Position numbers and translations under genes: made by a program. Shown here piece by piece: positions 9,531 through 18,908 of a DNA stretch of 34,606 bases (positions are counted from its first letter, which is position 1; each line of letters begins with the position of its first letter). The DNA comes from Legionellaceae bacterium (lineage in GTDB: Bacteria > Pseudomonadota > Gammaproteobacteria > Legionellales > Legionellaceae), in the NCBI GenBank assembly GCA_947505025.1, contig CANNIJ010000002.1, positions 1 through 34,606 of the forward strand, read 5' to 3'. The notes under the pieces are model-generated. The model made no database searches, was not told the origin of the DNA, and was given only the letters and a program-made list of their open reading frames with translations.

Positions 9531-10589
9531 TCATATTATCTGCCACGCTGAAATGGCAGATAATACTTGCATTGGTTTTAGGTCACGTAAACACCGAAAA
9601 TGCTCTAGTGGGCAGGTTTTTTTGAAGCATGGAGAACACTCTAAGTTCAAGCTTAATATTTTAGCCTTACTGTTTAGTGGTGGGGTGTGTACAGGGCTTG
9701 ACGAGCCAAATAGAGCAATGAGTTGCTTGTTCAGCGCTGCACCAATATGCATTAATCCAGTATCATTTGTTAAGACGCCAGACACCAAAGACATTAAATC
9801 AATTGTTTCAGTCAAGCTAAATTGGCCAGTTAAATTATGACAAGCATGTTTGGTTAATTGCATAATTTTTTCTGCAATGGGTCGTTCTGTGCTGGATCCA
9901 ATCAACCAAACATACCAACCAGCAGTAATTAATTTATTTGCAACATGAGCAAAATGTTCAGCTGGCCAACGTTTTGACTCACCATATTCGGCACCAATAC
10001 ACATGGCTAATATAGGCTGATTAAGCCTTAGGTGTTCGTTTTTTTCAAGTATTTGGTTGCGTGATTCTATTGACACCTCAAGTTGTGGGTATGGGTAAGG
10101 AGATATTAAGGTTTGATTGGGAGGAATCCCAAGACTTAAGTAACGTTCAATCATCATAGGGTAATGCGTTTTATTTAAATATCGGATATCATTGAGCGCT
10201 AAATACCTGTGCTCACCTAACCATCCGGTACGTGTTTTTATTTTAGCCAGCCAAGGGGTTAAAGCAGATTTAAATGTATTAGACATTATGATTGCATTAT
10301 CATACTTATTTTGACGTAGCTTTTGAGCTAGTTTGTAGTGTTGCATGAATTCAAACTTGGAATGCACAAATGGTGATTCAATCGCTACGTTCACCTCTGG
10401 CATTCGACCGAGTAATCCAATCGTTAATTTTGGCGCCAGAACGTCAATTTGATTATTTGGCGACTGTTTTTTTAATAGCTTAAATAAACTTTGTGCCATG
10501 ATTGTATCTCCAACCCAAGATGGTCCTATAATTAGGGTTTTTTTACTCACTATCGACAAATCCATCGTTGATACCTTAAATATAAACAA
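9531..10589 (-). CDS. waaF: ADP-heptose:LPS heptosyltransferase II (glycosyltransferase family 9)
   Basis: LIIGPSWVGDTIMAQSLFKLLK, LTNDTGLMHIGAALNKQLIALFGSSSPVHTPP, CSPCFKKTCPLEHFRCL. Confidence 0.93.
   Translation of the reverse strand: MFIFKVSTMDLSIVSKKTLIIGPSWVGDTIMAQSLFKLLKKQSPNNQIDVLAPKLTIGLLGRMPEVNVAIESPFVHSKFEFMQHYKLAQKLRQNKYDNAIIMSNTFKSALTPWLAKIKTRTGWLGEHRYLALNDIRYLNKTHYPMMIERYLSLGIPPNQTLISPYPYPQLEVSIESRNQILEKNEHLRLNQPILAMCIGAEYGESKRWPAEHFAHVANKLITAGWYVWLIGSSTERPIAEKIMQLTKHACHNLTGQFSLTETIDLMSLVSGVLTNDTGLMHIGAALNKQLIALFGSSSPVHTPPLNSKAKILSLNLECSPCFKKTCPLEHFRCLRDLKPMQVLSAISAWQII
9535..9564. repeat. perfect 11-bp stem hairpin overlapping the last codons of waaF
   Basis: attatctgcca-cgctgaaa-tggcagataat. 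Confidence 0.6.
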
Positions 10590-10815
10590 ACCAGAAGAAT
10601 ACTATGGCTCAATACACTCGATTGTTATTGTTAATTTACAGCCATCTTTAATTTAATTATCGGGTGCAGTTTACAATAGATAGATTTAAAGAGGAACATT
10701 TTAATCAGCAGCTACAGCCATGGAGCACGACATCCAAACCATTTATTTTAGTTAAATAATCATGTATAATTTGTGTAATTTTACAGGTGAGTTTTGTTGG
10801 GTTGCTGGGAGCGTT

Positions 10816-11988
10816 ATGCACGAGGATGCTGTTTTTTACACTGTTTTTTTAATCTTTGCTGGAGCAGCTGTATTGTCTACAGTTGTTCTGTATACAAAGC
10901 AATCTTTGTTGGTAGCTTATATCCTTCTAGGCGCAGCTTTGGGGCCTTGGGGTTTGAAGTGCGTTAGTGATCTAAGCGCGATCAAACAAGTTGGTGATGT
11001 TGGAATTATCTTTTTACTCTTTCTGCTGGGACTGCATTTGCAGCCACAAAATCTACTACATATGCTGAAGAAAGTAACTTGGATCGCTATGTTTAGCTCA
11101 GTATTGTTTGCTGGTATTGCTTATATGGTTGGCCGCTGGTTTGGATTGTCAATTGCTGAATCATGGGTTTTGGGTGCATCTATGATGTTTTCAAGTACAA
11201 TTATAGGTCTTAAATTATTACCTACAACTATTTTGCATCATCAACACACCGGCGAGCTGATGATCAGTGTGCTTTTGATGCAGGATATAATTGCTATTGT
11301 TGTGCTGATTCTGATTAATGGCACGCACAATGGATCTCATGTGCGTTGGAATGACTTGTTAATGGTCGGTCTAGCTCTGCCGGCGTTAATGTTCTTTGCA
11401 TTTGCCGTTGAGCGCTATATCTTAGTAACTTTATTGGCTCGCTTTGATCGCACTCAAGAATATGTGTTTCTATTATCTATAGGATGGTGCTTGGGAATGT
11501 CTGTTTTGGCAAAACACCTGGGGTTGTCCGAAGACATTGGTGCTTTTGTCGCTGGCGTAGCACTGGCAGCTAGTCCAATTTCATTGTTTATTGCTGAAAG
11601 TCTAAAACCATTAAGGGATTTCTTTTTAGTTATGTTCTTTTTCTCAGTGGGTGCAACTTTTAACTTTGGGTATGCTTCGCAAGTAGTTATTCCTAGTTTT
11701 ATTTTAGCTGGGTTTATTTTAATCCTGAAACCATTGTGTTTTAGTGTTTTATTTGTTCGTTCAGGTGAGAAAAAACTAGTTTCAAAAGAAGTAGGTATTC
11801 GCTTAGGGCAGGGTAGTGAGTTTTCTTTGTTAGTAGCAAGCATTGCGTTAACTAATCACTTGATCTCAGATGTGACTTCAAACCTAATTCAGGCAACAAC
11901 TATTTTAACCTTTATTGTTTCTTCTTATGTGGTAGTTATGAAATACCCCACTCCTATGTCTTTATCAGATAAGATGAGGAAAGATTAA
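10816..11988 (+). CDS. cation:proton antiporter, KefB/CPA2-type membrane domain
   Basis: Polytopic; FLLFLLGLHLQPQNL, SSTIIGLKLLP and GAFVAGVALA motifs of the CPA2 exchanger domain; no TrkA-N domain. ORF is open from 10762. Confidence 0.85.
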   Translation: MHEDAVFYTVFLIFAGAAVLSTVVLYTKQSLLVAYILLGAALGPWGLKCVSDLSAIKQVGDVGIIFLLFLLGLHLQPQNLLHMLKKVTWIAMFSSVLFAGIAYMVGRWFGLSIAESWVLGASMMFSSTIIGLKLLPTTILHHQHTGELMISVLLMQDIIAIVVLILINGTHNGSHVRWNDLLMVGLALPALMFFAFAVERYILVTLLARFDRTQEYVFLLSIGWCLGMSVLAKHLGLSEDIGAFVAGVALAASPISLFIAESLKPLRDFFLVMFFFSVGATFNFGYASQVVIPSFILAGFILILKPLCFSVLFVRSGEKKLVSKEVGIRLGQGSEFSLLVASIALTNHLISDVTSNLIQATTILTFIVSSYVVVMKYPTPMSLSDKMRKD

Positions 11989-11990
11989 TT

Positions 11991-12374
11991 ATGAATGTTA
12001 TGCCAGGACTATTTAAAACATCGCTCAGAATCATTACCATACTATTAGTTTTATTACTAATTTCTTGTGTTAGCTTGGAAAATCAGCGCACGATGCGTGT
12101 ATGTAAAGATATATGTCAGCAACAGTCACTGAAATGTCAGAAATTATGTAATAATGATGCCAGACACTGCCAGGCTTTTGTTATGGGCAACGCACGAAAA
12201 AGTTATGCTAAATATGTGCATCAGCAACGTCTTCAGGCGAATGATATTGCGCTTGAGTTGCAATCTTTTCGTGATCCACTACAATGCAAAAAAATAACAT
12301 GCGACTGCTTGGCCGATGCACGTATGTGTGTAAAGTTTTGTAACGTTCATATAGAAGATAGAGGTAACCAATGA
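11991..12374 (+). CDS. small Cys-rich putative lipoprotein
   Basis: Hydrophobic N-terminus with lipobox-like LLISC; ten further Cys including repeated CX3C pairs; overlaps aceE start by 4 nt (ATGA). Confidence 0.7.
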   Translation: MNVMPGLFKTSLRIITILLVLLLISCVSLENQRTMRVCKDICQQQSLKCQKLCNNDARHCQAFVMGNARKSYAKYVHQQRLQANDIALELQSFRDPLQCKKITCDCLADARMCVKFCNVHIEDRGNQ

Positions 12375-15025
12375 ATGAAACCAACCAAGACATTGATCCA
12401 ATTGAAACACAAGAATGGTGCGATGCTTTGCAGGCTGTGGTGGATCATGATGGAGCGGAGCGAGCTAGTTATTTAATGCAAACATTGTTACATCAAATTA
12501 ATCTTAAAGATGTAAGTTGCGCACTCACATCAGCATATCGTAATACTCTTTCAGCAGAAGAACCGTCTGGTATGCCGGATGAAGCTCAGATGCTCAGCAG
12601 AGTCAGTGCTTTGATTCGTTGGAATGCTGTTGCTATGGTATTGCGTGCGGGTAAATATGCGCCAGAGTTGGGTGGACATATAGCCTCATATGCTTCTGCA
12701 GCAATGTTATATGAAATCGGTTTTAATTATTTTTTTAAAGGTCCAGCACACGCTGATGGTGCTGATTTGCTATACATTCAGGGTCACTCTGCTCCAGGTA
12801 TCTATGCGCGAGCTTTTCTTGAGGGCAGAATATCTGAACAACAATTGGGTTATTTTAGACAAGAAGTTGAGGTTAACGGGCTATCGTCTTATCCACACCC
12901 GTGGTTAATGGGTGATTTTTGGCAATTTCCTACAGTTTCTATGGGGCTTGGTCCATTACAAGCAATTTATCAAGCACGTTTTTTAAAATATCTGGAAAAC
13001 CGCAATTTGGTTAAAACAGCCGGACGTAAAGTTTGGGCTTTTTTGGGTGACGGTGAAACGGATGAGCCTGAATCCATGGGCGCATTAACTATTGCCACGC
13101 GTGAAAAGTTAGATAACTTGATTTTTGTCATTAATTGCAACCTACAGCGCTTGGATGGGCCGGTTCGTGGTAATGGTAAAATTATTCAAGAATTAGCCGG
13201 CATGTTTAGCGGCGCCGGTTGGCATGTAATTAAAGTTATCTGGGGTTCTGGTTGGGATGATTTGCTGGCTGAAGATCATGATGGTTTACTGCAAAAGCGC
13301 ATGAATGAATGTGTAGATGGTGAATATCAGGCATATAAAGCCAAGGATGGGGCATATGTGCGTGAGCATTTTTTTGGTCGTTACCCAGAACTAAAAGCAC
13401 GTGTGGCACATATGTCTGATGATGATATTTGGCATTTAACTCGCGGCGGACATGATTTAGACAAGGTCTACGCCGCGTATGCTTGTGCGGTCGCTCATAC
13501 CGGTAGTCCAACAGTTATTTTGGCTAAAACGATTAAAGGTTATGGAATGGGATCGGCAGGTGAGGGCATGAATATCACTCATCAGCAAAAGAAAATGACG
13601 TTCGAACAATTAAAACATTTTCGTGATAGATTTGATCTGCCTCTGAGTGACCAGCAAGTCAGCGATATTGAGTTTTATAAGCCAGCTGAAGATAGCCCTG
13701 AAATTCAATTTATAAAATCCCATCGCCAGGCATTGGGAGGATTTTTACCCGAGCGCAATCATGGCGATCAGCCATTAGTTGTTCCTGATTTAAAGTCTTT
13801 TTCCGCAGTAACACATAAATTAGCTGATCGTGAGCTATCAACCACGATGGCTTTTGTACGGATTTTATCTGTGTTATTGAAAGATCCAGTTCTGGGTGCG
13901 CGGATTGTGCCAATAGTTCCGGATGAATGTAGAACATTTGGTATGGAAGGATTATTTCGTCAAATCGGCATATATTCTGTGGTTGGCCAATTATACACAC
14001 CCATGGATCGTGATCAGGTAATGTATTATCGTGAAGCGTCTGATGGTCAGGTTCTAGAAGAAGGAATCAATGAGGCCGGCGCATTTTGTTCGTGGATGGC
14101 GGCAGGCACTTCTTATAGTTCAAATCAATTTGCCATGGTGCCATTTTATATTTATTACTCTATGTTCGGTTTTCAGCGAATAGGTGATTTAGCGTGGGCT
14201 GCTGGGGATATGCAGGTTCGTGGGTTTTTATTAGGCGGAACCGCAGGACGCACAACACTGGCCGGAGAAGGATTACAGCATCAGGATGGCCATAGTCATA
14301 TCATGGCTTCTACAATCCCCAACTGTGTTAGTTATGACCCTACATTTGCGTATGAATTAGCAGTTATTATACAACATGGGTTGTATAGAATGTACACTCA
14401 ACAAGAATCAATTTTTTATTACATCACTGTGATGAATGAAAATTACACACATCCGGATATGCCAGCTGATTCTGCGTCAGGAATCATCAAAGGTATGTAT
14501 TTATTTTCGGCGGAAAAAAAACCAGCAGCCAGGCATGTTCAGTTGTTGGGCTGCGGGGCTATTTTACGTGAAGTAATTGCTGCAGCCAAACTTTTACAGG
14601 AAGATTTCTCAATAACCTCCGATGTGTGGAGTGTGACTAGCTTTAATGAATTACGGCGCGAAGGTCTGTCTCTAGAGCGCGCACATATGCTTAATCCAGA
14701 ACAACCACGCCAAAAAAGTTATGTGGAGAAGCAGTTGTCTGGACGCGTGGGGCCTGTGATTGCAGCGACAGATTATATGCGTTTGTACGCAGAGCAAATT
14801 CGGCCATTTGTTACAGCTCCTTACATAACCCTGGGAACTGATGGTTTTGGACGCAGTGATACACGGCAGAAATTACGTCATTTTTTTGAGGTGGATGCAA
14901 AATTCATTGTAATCGCTGCATTAAATGCGTTAGCCGATCACGGGGACTTGCCGGCATCAACAGTTAAAGATGCGCTGCAACGTTATGGCATTGACCCGAA
15001 CAAATGTGATCCTGTTACTATATAG
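12371..15025 (+). CDS. aceE: pyruvate dehydrogenase E1 component, homodimeric type
   Basis: 884 aa; GDGETDEPESMGAL thiamine-diphosphate region, YIQGHSAPGIYARAFLEGR, RTTLAGEGLQHQDGHSH. Confidence 0.97.
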   Translation: MNETNQDIDPIETQEWCDALQAVVDHDGAERASYLMQTLLHQINLKDVSCALTSAYRNTLSAEEPSGMPDEAQMLSRVSALIRWNAVAMVLRAGKYAPELGGHIASYASAAMLYEIGFNYFFKGPAHADGADLLYIQGHSAPGIYARAFLEGRISEQQLGYFRQEVEVNGLSSYPHPWLMGDFWQFPTVSMGLGPLQAIYQARFLKYLENRNLVKTAGRKVWAFLGDGETDEPESMGALTIATREKLDNLIFVINCNLQRLDGPVRGNGKIIQELAGMFSGAGWHVIKVIWGSGWDDLLAEDHDGLLQKRMNECVDGEYQAYKAKDGAYVREHFFGRYPELKARVAHMSDDDIWHLTRGGHDLDKVYAAYACAVAHTGSPTVILAKTIKGYGMGSAGEGMNITHQQKKMTFEQLKHFRDRFDLPLSDQQVSDIEFYKPAEDSPEIQFIKSHRQALGGFLPERNHGDQPLVVPDLKSFSAVTHKLADRELSTTMAFVRILSVLLKDPVLGARIVPIVPDECRTFGMEGLFRQIGIYSVVGQLYTPMDRDQVMYYREASDGQVLEEGINEAGAFCSWMAAGTSYSSNQFAMVPFYIYYSMFGFQRIGDLAWAAGDMQVRGFLLGGTAGRTTLAGEGLQHQDGHSHIMASTIPNCVSYDPTFAYELAVIIQHGLYRMYTQQESIFYYITVMNENYTHPDMPADSASGIIKGMYLFSAEKKPAARHVQLLGCGAILREVIAAAKLLQEDFSITSDVWSVTSFNELRREGLSLERAHMLNPEQPRQKSYVEKQLSGRVGPVIAATDYMRLYAEQIRPFVTAPYITLGTDGFGRSDTRQKLRHFFEVDAKFIVIAALNALADHGDLPASTVKDALQRYGIDPNKCDPVTI

Positions 15026-15045
15026 ATACAGGGAAGGAGAATTTG

Positions 15046-16290
15046 ATGAGTAATGAACAAAATATTTGTGTGCCTGATCTGGGCGGATTAAGTGCCGTTG
15101 AGGTCATTGAGGTGTTGGTGAAAGTTGGCGAGGAAATTGCTGTCGATACATCATTGATTACTCTGGAATCTGATAAAGCAAGTATGGAAATTCCTTCAAC
15201 CATGGCTGGAATAGTCAAATCTATTTCGTTAAAAATCGGTGATAAGGTTTCTGAAGGTTCAGTTATTTTGACATTGTCTGCTGCAAACAATGGCGATAAG
15301 CTTATACAAGCACCGGTTGAAGCACCACAACCTGTAGTTGCCGTAATTGCAGAAAAACCACAGCCAGTGTCGGCGCCAGCTGCGTCCAAGCTTAACTTTA
15401 ACGAGGTGTATGCCGGGCCATCAGTTAGACGTTTGGCCAGAGTTTTAGAGATCTCTTTAGCAGATATTCACGGTAGTGGTTTGAAGGACCGAATTACCCG
15501 TGAAGATCTAGAGCAGTATATCAAAGACAAGGTAAGCGGAATTGGTGGTACAGTATCTGTTTCTACAGCACCAGCTATTGATTTTAGTCAGTTTGGTCCG
15601 ATTGAAAGCCAGCCGTTGAGTAAAATTAAACGATTAACTGGAATCAACTTATCTCGTGCATGGACAATAATTCCTCATGTAACACAGTTTGATTCAGCAG
15701 ATATTACCGACCTGGAAGCTTTTAGGAAAGCCGAGTCGGGTCGCGGTGTATCGAATGGTGTTAAACTAACCATTCTGGCATTTGTATGCAAAGTAGTTGC
15801 ACATGCTTTAAATGTATTCCCGCAATTTAATAGTTCATTGGATTCATGTGGTGATAATCTTATTTATAAGAAATATTGTAATATAGGTATCGCAGTTGAA
15901 ACGCCCAATGGATTAGTCGTGCCGGTTATCCAGAATGTTCAGGATTTATCAGTTTTAGCAATCGCGCAAGAAATGACACGCTTGAGTATTAAAGCTCGAG
16001 AAAAGGGGTTGATGCCGGCCGACATGCGCGGTGGATGTTTTACAATTTCAAGTTTGGGCGGGATTGGTGGACAGTCATTTACACCCATTGTAAATCATCC
16101 TGAGGTTGCTATTTTAGGACTGTCGCGTGCATCGATACAGCCGGTATACCAAGATGGTGTGTTTGTACCTCGATTGATGTTGCCATTATCACTATCGTAT
16201 GACCATCGTGTGATTGATGGTGCTGAGGGTGCGCGGTTTACACGGTTTTTATGTGAGCAGCTAAGTGATCTTAGACGAATTTTATTGTAA
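15046..16290 (+). CDS. aceF: pyruvate dehydrogenase E2 (dihydrolipoyl acetyltransferase), one lipoyl domain
   Basis: Lipoyl motif ESDKASMEIP, peripheral subunit-binding domain AGPSVRRLARVL, catalytic SYDHRVIDGAEGARF. Confidence 0.95.
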   Translation: MSNEQNICVPDLGGLSAVEVIEVLVKVGEEIAVDTSLITLESDKASMEIPSTMAGIVKSISLKIGDKVSEGSVILTLSAANNGDKLIQAPVEAPQPVVAVIAEKPQPVSAPAASKLNFNEVYAGPSVRRLARVLEISLADIHGSGLKDRITREDLEQYIKDKVSGIGGTVSVSTAPAIDFSQFGPIESQPLSKIKRLTGINLSRAWTIIPHVTQFDSADITDLEAFRKAESGRGVSNGVKLTILAFVCKVVAHALNVFPQFNSSLDSCGDNLIYKKYCNIGIAVETPNGLVVPVIQNVQDLSVLAIAQEMTRLSIKAREKGLMPADMRGGCFTISSLGGIGGQSFTPIVNHPEVAILGLSRASIQPVYQDGVFVPRLMLPLSLSYDHRVIDGAEGARFTRFLCEQLSDLRRILL

Positions 16291-16305
16291 CAAGGTGACC
16301 ATGTA

Positions 16306-17739
16306 ATGACAAAAAAAATGATAGCAGAATTGGTAGTAATTGGCAGTGGTCCAGCAGGTTACACCGCAGCATTTAGAGCCGCGGATCTTGGTAAGAAAGT
16401 TGTGTTAATTGAGAAATTTAATGTTTTAGGCGGTGTTTGTTTGAACGTAGGTTGTATCCCTTCCAAAGCCTTGTTACATGTAGCCAAAGTACTAGATGAA
16501 ACTCGGGATATGTCTGCGCATGGAGTTACATTTGCTAAACCAACAATTGATCGTGATCAGTTGTTGGTTTGGAAAAACTCAGTAATTAATAAATTAACTG
16601 GCGGTTTAAGTGCTCTAGCAAAACAGCGCGGAGTACAGGTGATTACTGGTAATGCGCTATTTACCGATACACATCAATTAAGTGTGCAGTCAGACAGTGA
16701 AACCACTGAAATTACGTTTGAGCAGGCGATTATTGCTGTAGGCAGTTCGTCGGTTACATTACCATTTATTCCTGAGGATCCTCGGATTTTCTCCTCAACT
16801 GGAGCATTAGATCTAGCAAATATCCAGGGTTCATTATTAGTCTTGGGTGGTGGTATTATTGGACTAGAGATGGCTACAGTTTATGCTGCGTTAGGTGTGG
16901 ATGTAACAGTGGTCGAGTTTATGGATCAGCTAATCCCAGCGGCAGATGCCGATGTAGTTAGCGTCTTGCAAAAACGATTGATCAAGCAAGGTATTCACGT
17001 TCTACTCAAGACTAAAGTCACGGCAATTGATGCTAAAAAAGACGGTTTATATGTTTCTATGGAGGGTGCTGGTGCGGCTAGTACTGCTCCGCAATGCTTT
17101 GCGCAGATTTTAGTAGCTGTAGGGCGTCAGCCAAATGGTGGTAAAATTCAAGCAGAAAAAGCTGGTGTGAATGTAGATGCTCGAGGATTTATCAATGTTG
17201 ATAAACAAATGCGGACCAATGTTCAACATATTTTTGCTATTGGCGACGTAGTTGGCCAGCCTATGTTGGCGCACAAAGGTTTACACGAAGGTAAGGTTGC
17301 AGCAGAAGTGGCATGTGGTTTGAAGCATTATTTTGATCCAAAATGTATAGCAAATGTAGCATACACCGATCCTGAGGTTGCGTTTGTTGGCCTCACAGAA
17401 AAAGATGCTAAATCCAGTGGCGTTGCTTATGAGAAAGCCACATTTCCCTGGGCGGCAAGTGGTCGTGCATTGAGTACTGGTCGTTCCGAAGGCCTAACTA
17501 AATTATTATTTTGCCCAGCAAGCAAACGTTTGCTGGGTGCAAGTATTGTTGGGGTAAATGCAGGTGAGTTAATTGCAGAATTAGCATTAGCAATTGAAAT
17601 GAACGCTGATGTTGAGGATATAGCATTGACCATTCATCCGCACCCAACATTATCTGAAACTGTTGGACAAGCAGCAGAGATGTTTGAAGGTACGATTACT
17701 GATTTGTATTTTCCTAAGAAAAAACAAGGTCAAAAGTGA
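16306..17739 (+). CDS. lpdA: dihydrolipoyl dehydrogenase
   Basis: GSGPAGYTAAFRAADLG, GGVCLNVGCIPSKALL redox motif, HPHPTLSE C-terminal active site. Confidence 0.97.
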   Translation: MTKKMIAELVVIGSGPAGYTAAFRAADLGKKVVLIEKFNVLGGVCLNVGCIPSKALLHVAKVLDETRDMSAHGVTFAKPTIDRDQLLVWKNSVINKLTGGLSALAKQRGVQVITGNALFTDTHQLSVQSDSETTEITFEQAIIAVGSSSVTLPFIPEDPRIFSSTGALDLANIQGSLLVLGGGIIGLEMATVYAALGVDVTVVEFMDQLIPAADADVVSVLQKRLIKQGIHVLLKTKVTAIDAKKDGLYVSMEGAGAASTAPQCFAQILVAVGRQPNGGKIQAEKAGVNVDARGFINVDKQMRTNVQHIFAIGDVVGQPMLAHKGLHEGKVAAEVACGLKHYFDPKCIANVAYTDPEVAFVGLTEKDAKSSGVAYEKATFPWAASGRALSTGRSEGLTKLLFCPASKRLLGASIVGVNAGELIAELALAIEMNADVEDIALTIHPHPTLSETVGQAAEMFEGTITDLYFPKKKQGQK

Positions 17740-17751
17740 TAGTAAAATAAG

Positions 17752-18330
17752 ATGCGTATTTTCTGGATGCCGGTTATTGGATTATTACTGATAGCTGTTT
17801 TAAGCGGTTGCCGGCAATCAGGACCACACATGGATGATCAGTTGGGTTTGGCATATCTGCAACAAGGCGATCGACCACGCGCCAAGCAGTCTTTGTTGCG
17901 GGCACTGGAGAATGAACCTAGATCGGCTTCAGTAAATGCTGCTATGGCATATTTTTTGGAAACAACAGATGATATAAAATTAGCAGGTGTTTTTTATAAA
18001 AAAGCCATACACTATTCAAAATCAGCTGAAATAGCTGCACATTGGAACAATTATGGTGCATTTTTATGCCGAAAAGGTGATACCGCACCGGCTGAAATAT
18101 ATTTTTTAAAGGCAGCGCATTATTTCAAATATACACACACAGCTCTAGCATATGAGAATGCTGGCTTGTGTGCGCTGGCTGCTGGTGATCAAGTAAAGGC
18201 CCGGACGTATTTTAAACAAGCTTTGATGCAGGATCCGTTACGCAAGCAAGCAGCCGATGCATTAGTGCATCTTGAAGGTCAATCAACAGGTGTTTTGACA
18301 GGCACGCTGGTGCATAGGAGTAACAAATGA
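17752..18330 (+). CDS. pilW: type IV pilus biogenesis lipoprotein PilW/PilF (TPR)
   Basis: Lipobox LSGC, TPR repeats (LGLAYLQQGDRPRAKQSLLRALE), position upstream of a rodZ-like gene and hisS. Confidence 0.85.
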   Translation: MRIFWMPVIGLLLIAVLSGCRQSGPHMDDQLGLAYLQQGDRPRAKQSLLRALENEPRSASVNAAMAYFLETTDDIKLAGVFYKKAIHYSKSAEIAAHWNNYGAFLCRKGDTAPAEIYFLKAAHYFKYTHTALAYENAGLCALAAGDQVKARTYFKQALMQDPLRKQAADALVHLEGQSTGVLTGTLVHRSNK

Positions 18331-18908
18331 GTACATTGTTCGTAGCAGATGAGATTAGCACATCACATATTGAAAAACCTGGTGCTCATTTAGCAGCAAA
18401 AAGACAAAGCAAAGGTTACAGCGTAGAAGAGGTGGCATCTAAATTGCATTTGCGCGTATTGATGATTGAGTTGTTAGAAGCAGATGATTATAAGGCAATG
18501 CCTGAGTCTGTGTTTATTAAAGGATATTTGCGTGCATACGCAAAGTTCTTAGAAGTCCCAGCAGATCAATTAGTTGAGAATTTCACATCTTTGTACAGCG
18601 GAGATTTTAAAGTAGAGCGTACTTTATGGCAAAGTCAACGTAGAACTCATGGTGCCGAGAATATCGTTCGTTGGTTCACCGGGATATTTGCTGTTGGGGT
18701 TTTAATAGCAGTAGCTTGCTGGTGGCAAAATAATAAAGAAAGTGCCAAATTATTTAGTTCTAGTAGCATTACACACTCATCAGTAGCAATTAAAAACACT
18801 GATAACCATCAATCAGAAACTGAAATTAGACTGACCGATTTATCTAAAATGCGTTCTCTGTTGTCATCCTCAGCTCAACAAAATTCTTTGGAGACTCAAA
18901 GTGGTTGA
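18327..18908 (+). CDS. RodZ-like helix-turn-helix membrane protein, short form
   Basis: Cro-type HTH (GAHLAAKRQSKGYSVEEVASKLHLRVLMIELLEADDYKAMPESVFIKGYLRAYAKFL) plus one TM helix; only ~50 aa after the TM. Confidence 0.82.
   Translation: MSTLFVADEISTSHIEKPGAHLAAKRQSKGYSVEEVASKLHLRVLMIELLEADDYKAMPESVFIKGYLRAYAKFLEVPADQLVENFTSLYSGDFKVERTLWQSQRRTHGAENIVRWFTGIFAVGVLIAVACWWQNNKESAKLFSSSSITHSSVAIKNTDNHQSETEIRLTDLSKMRSLLSSSAQQNSLETQSG

Noticed and set aside
13236-14000. Minus-strand ORFs inside aceE (13236-13511, 13710-14000) and similar antisense ORFs elsewhere
   Set aside because: They lie opposite strongly coding conserved genes, have compositionally odd translations (His-rich), and no recognisable domains.
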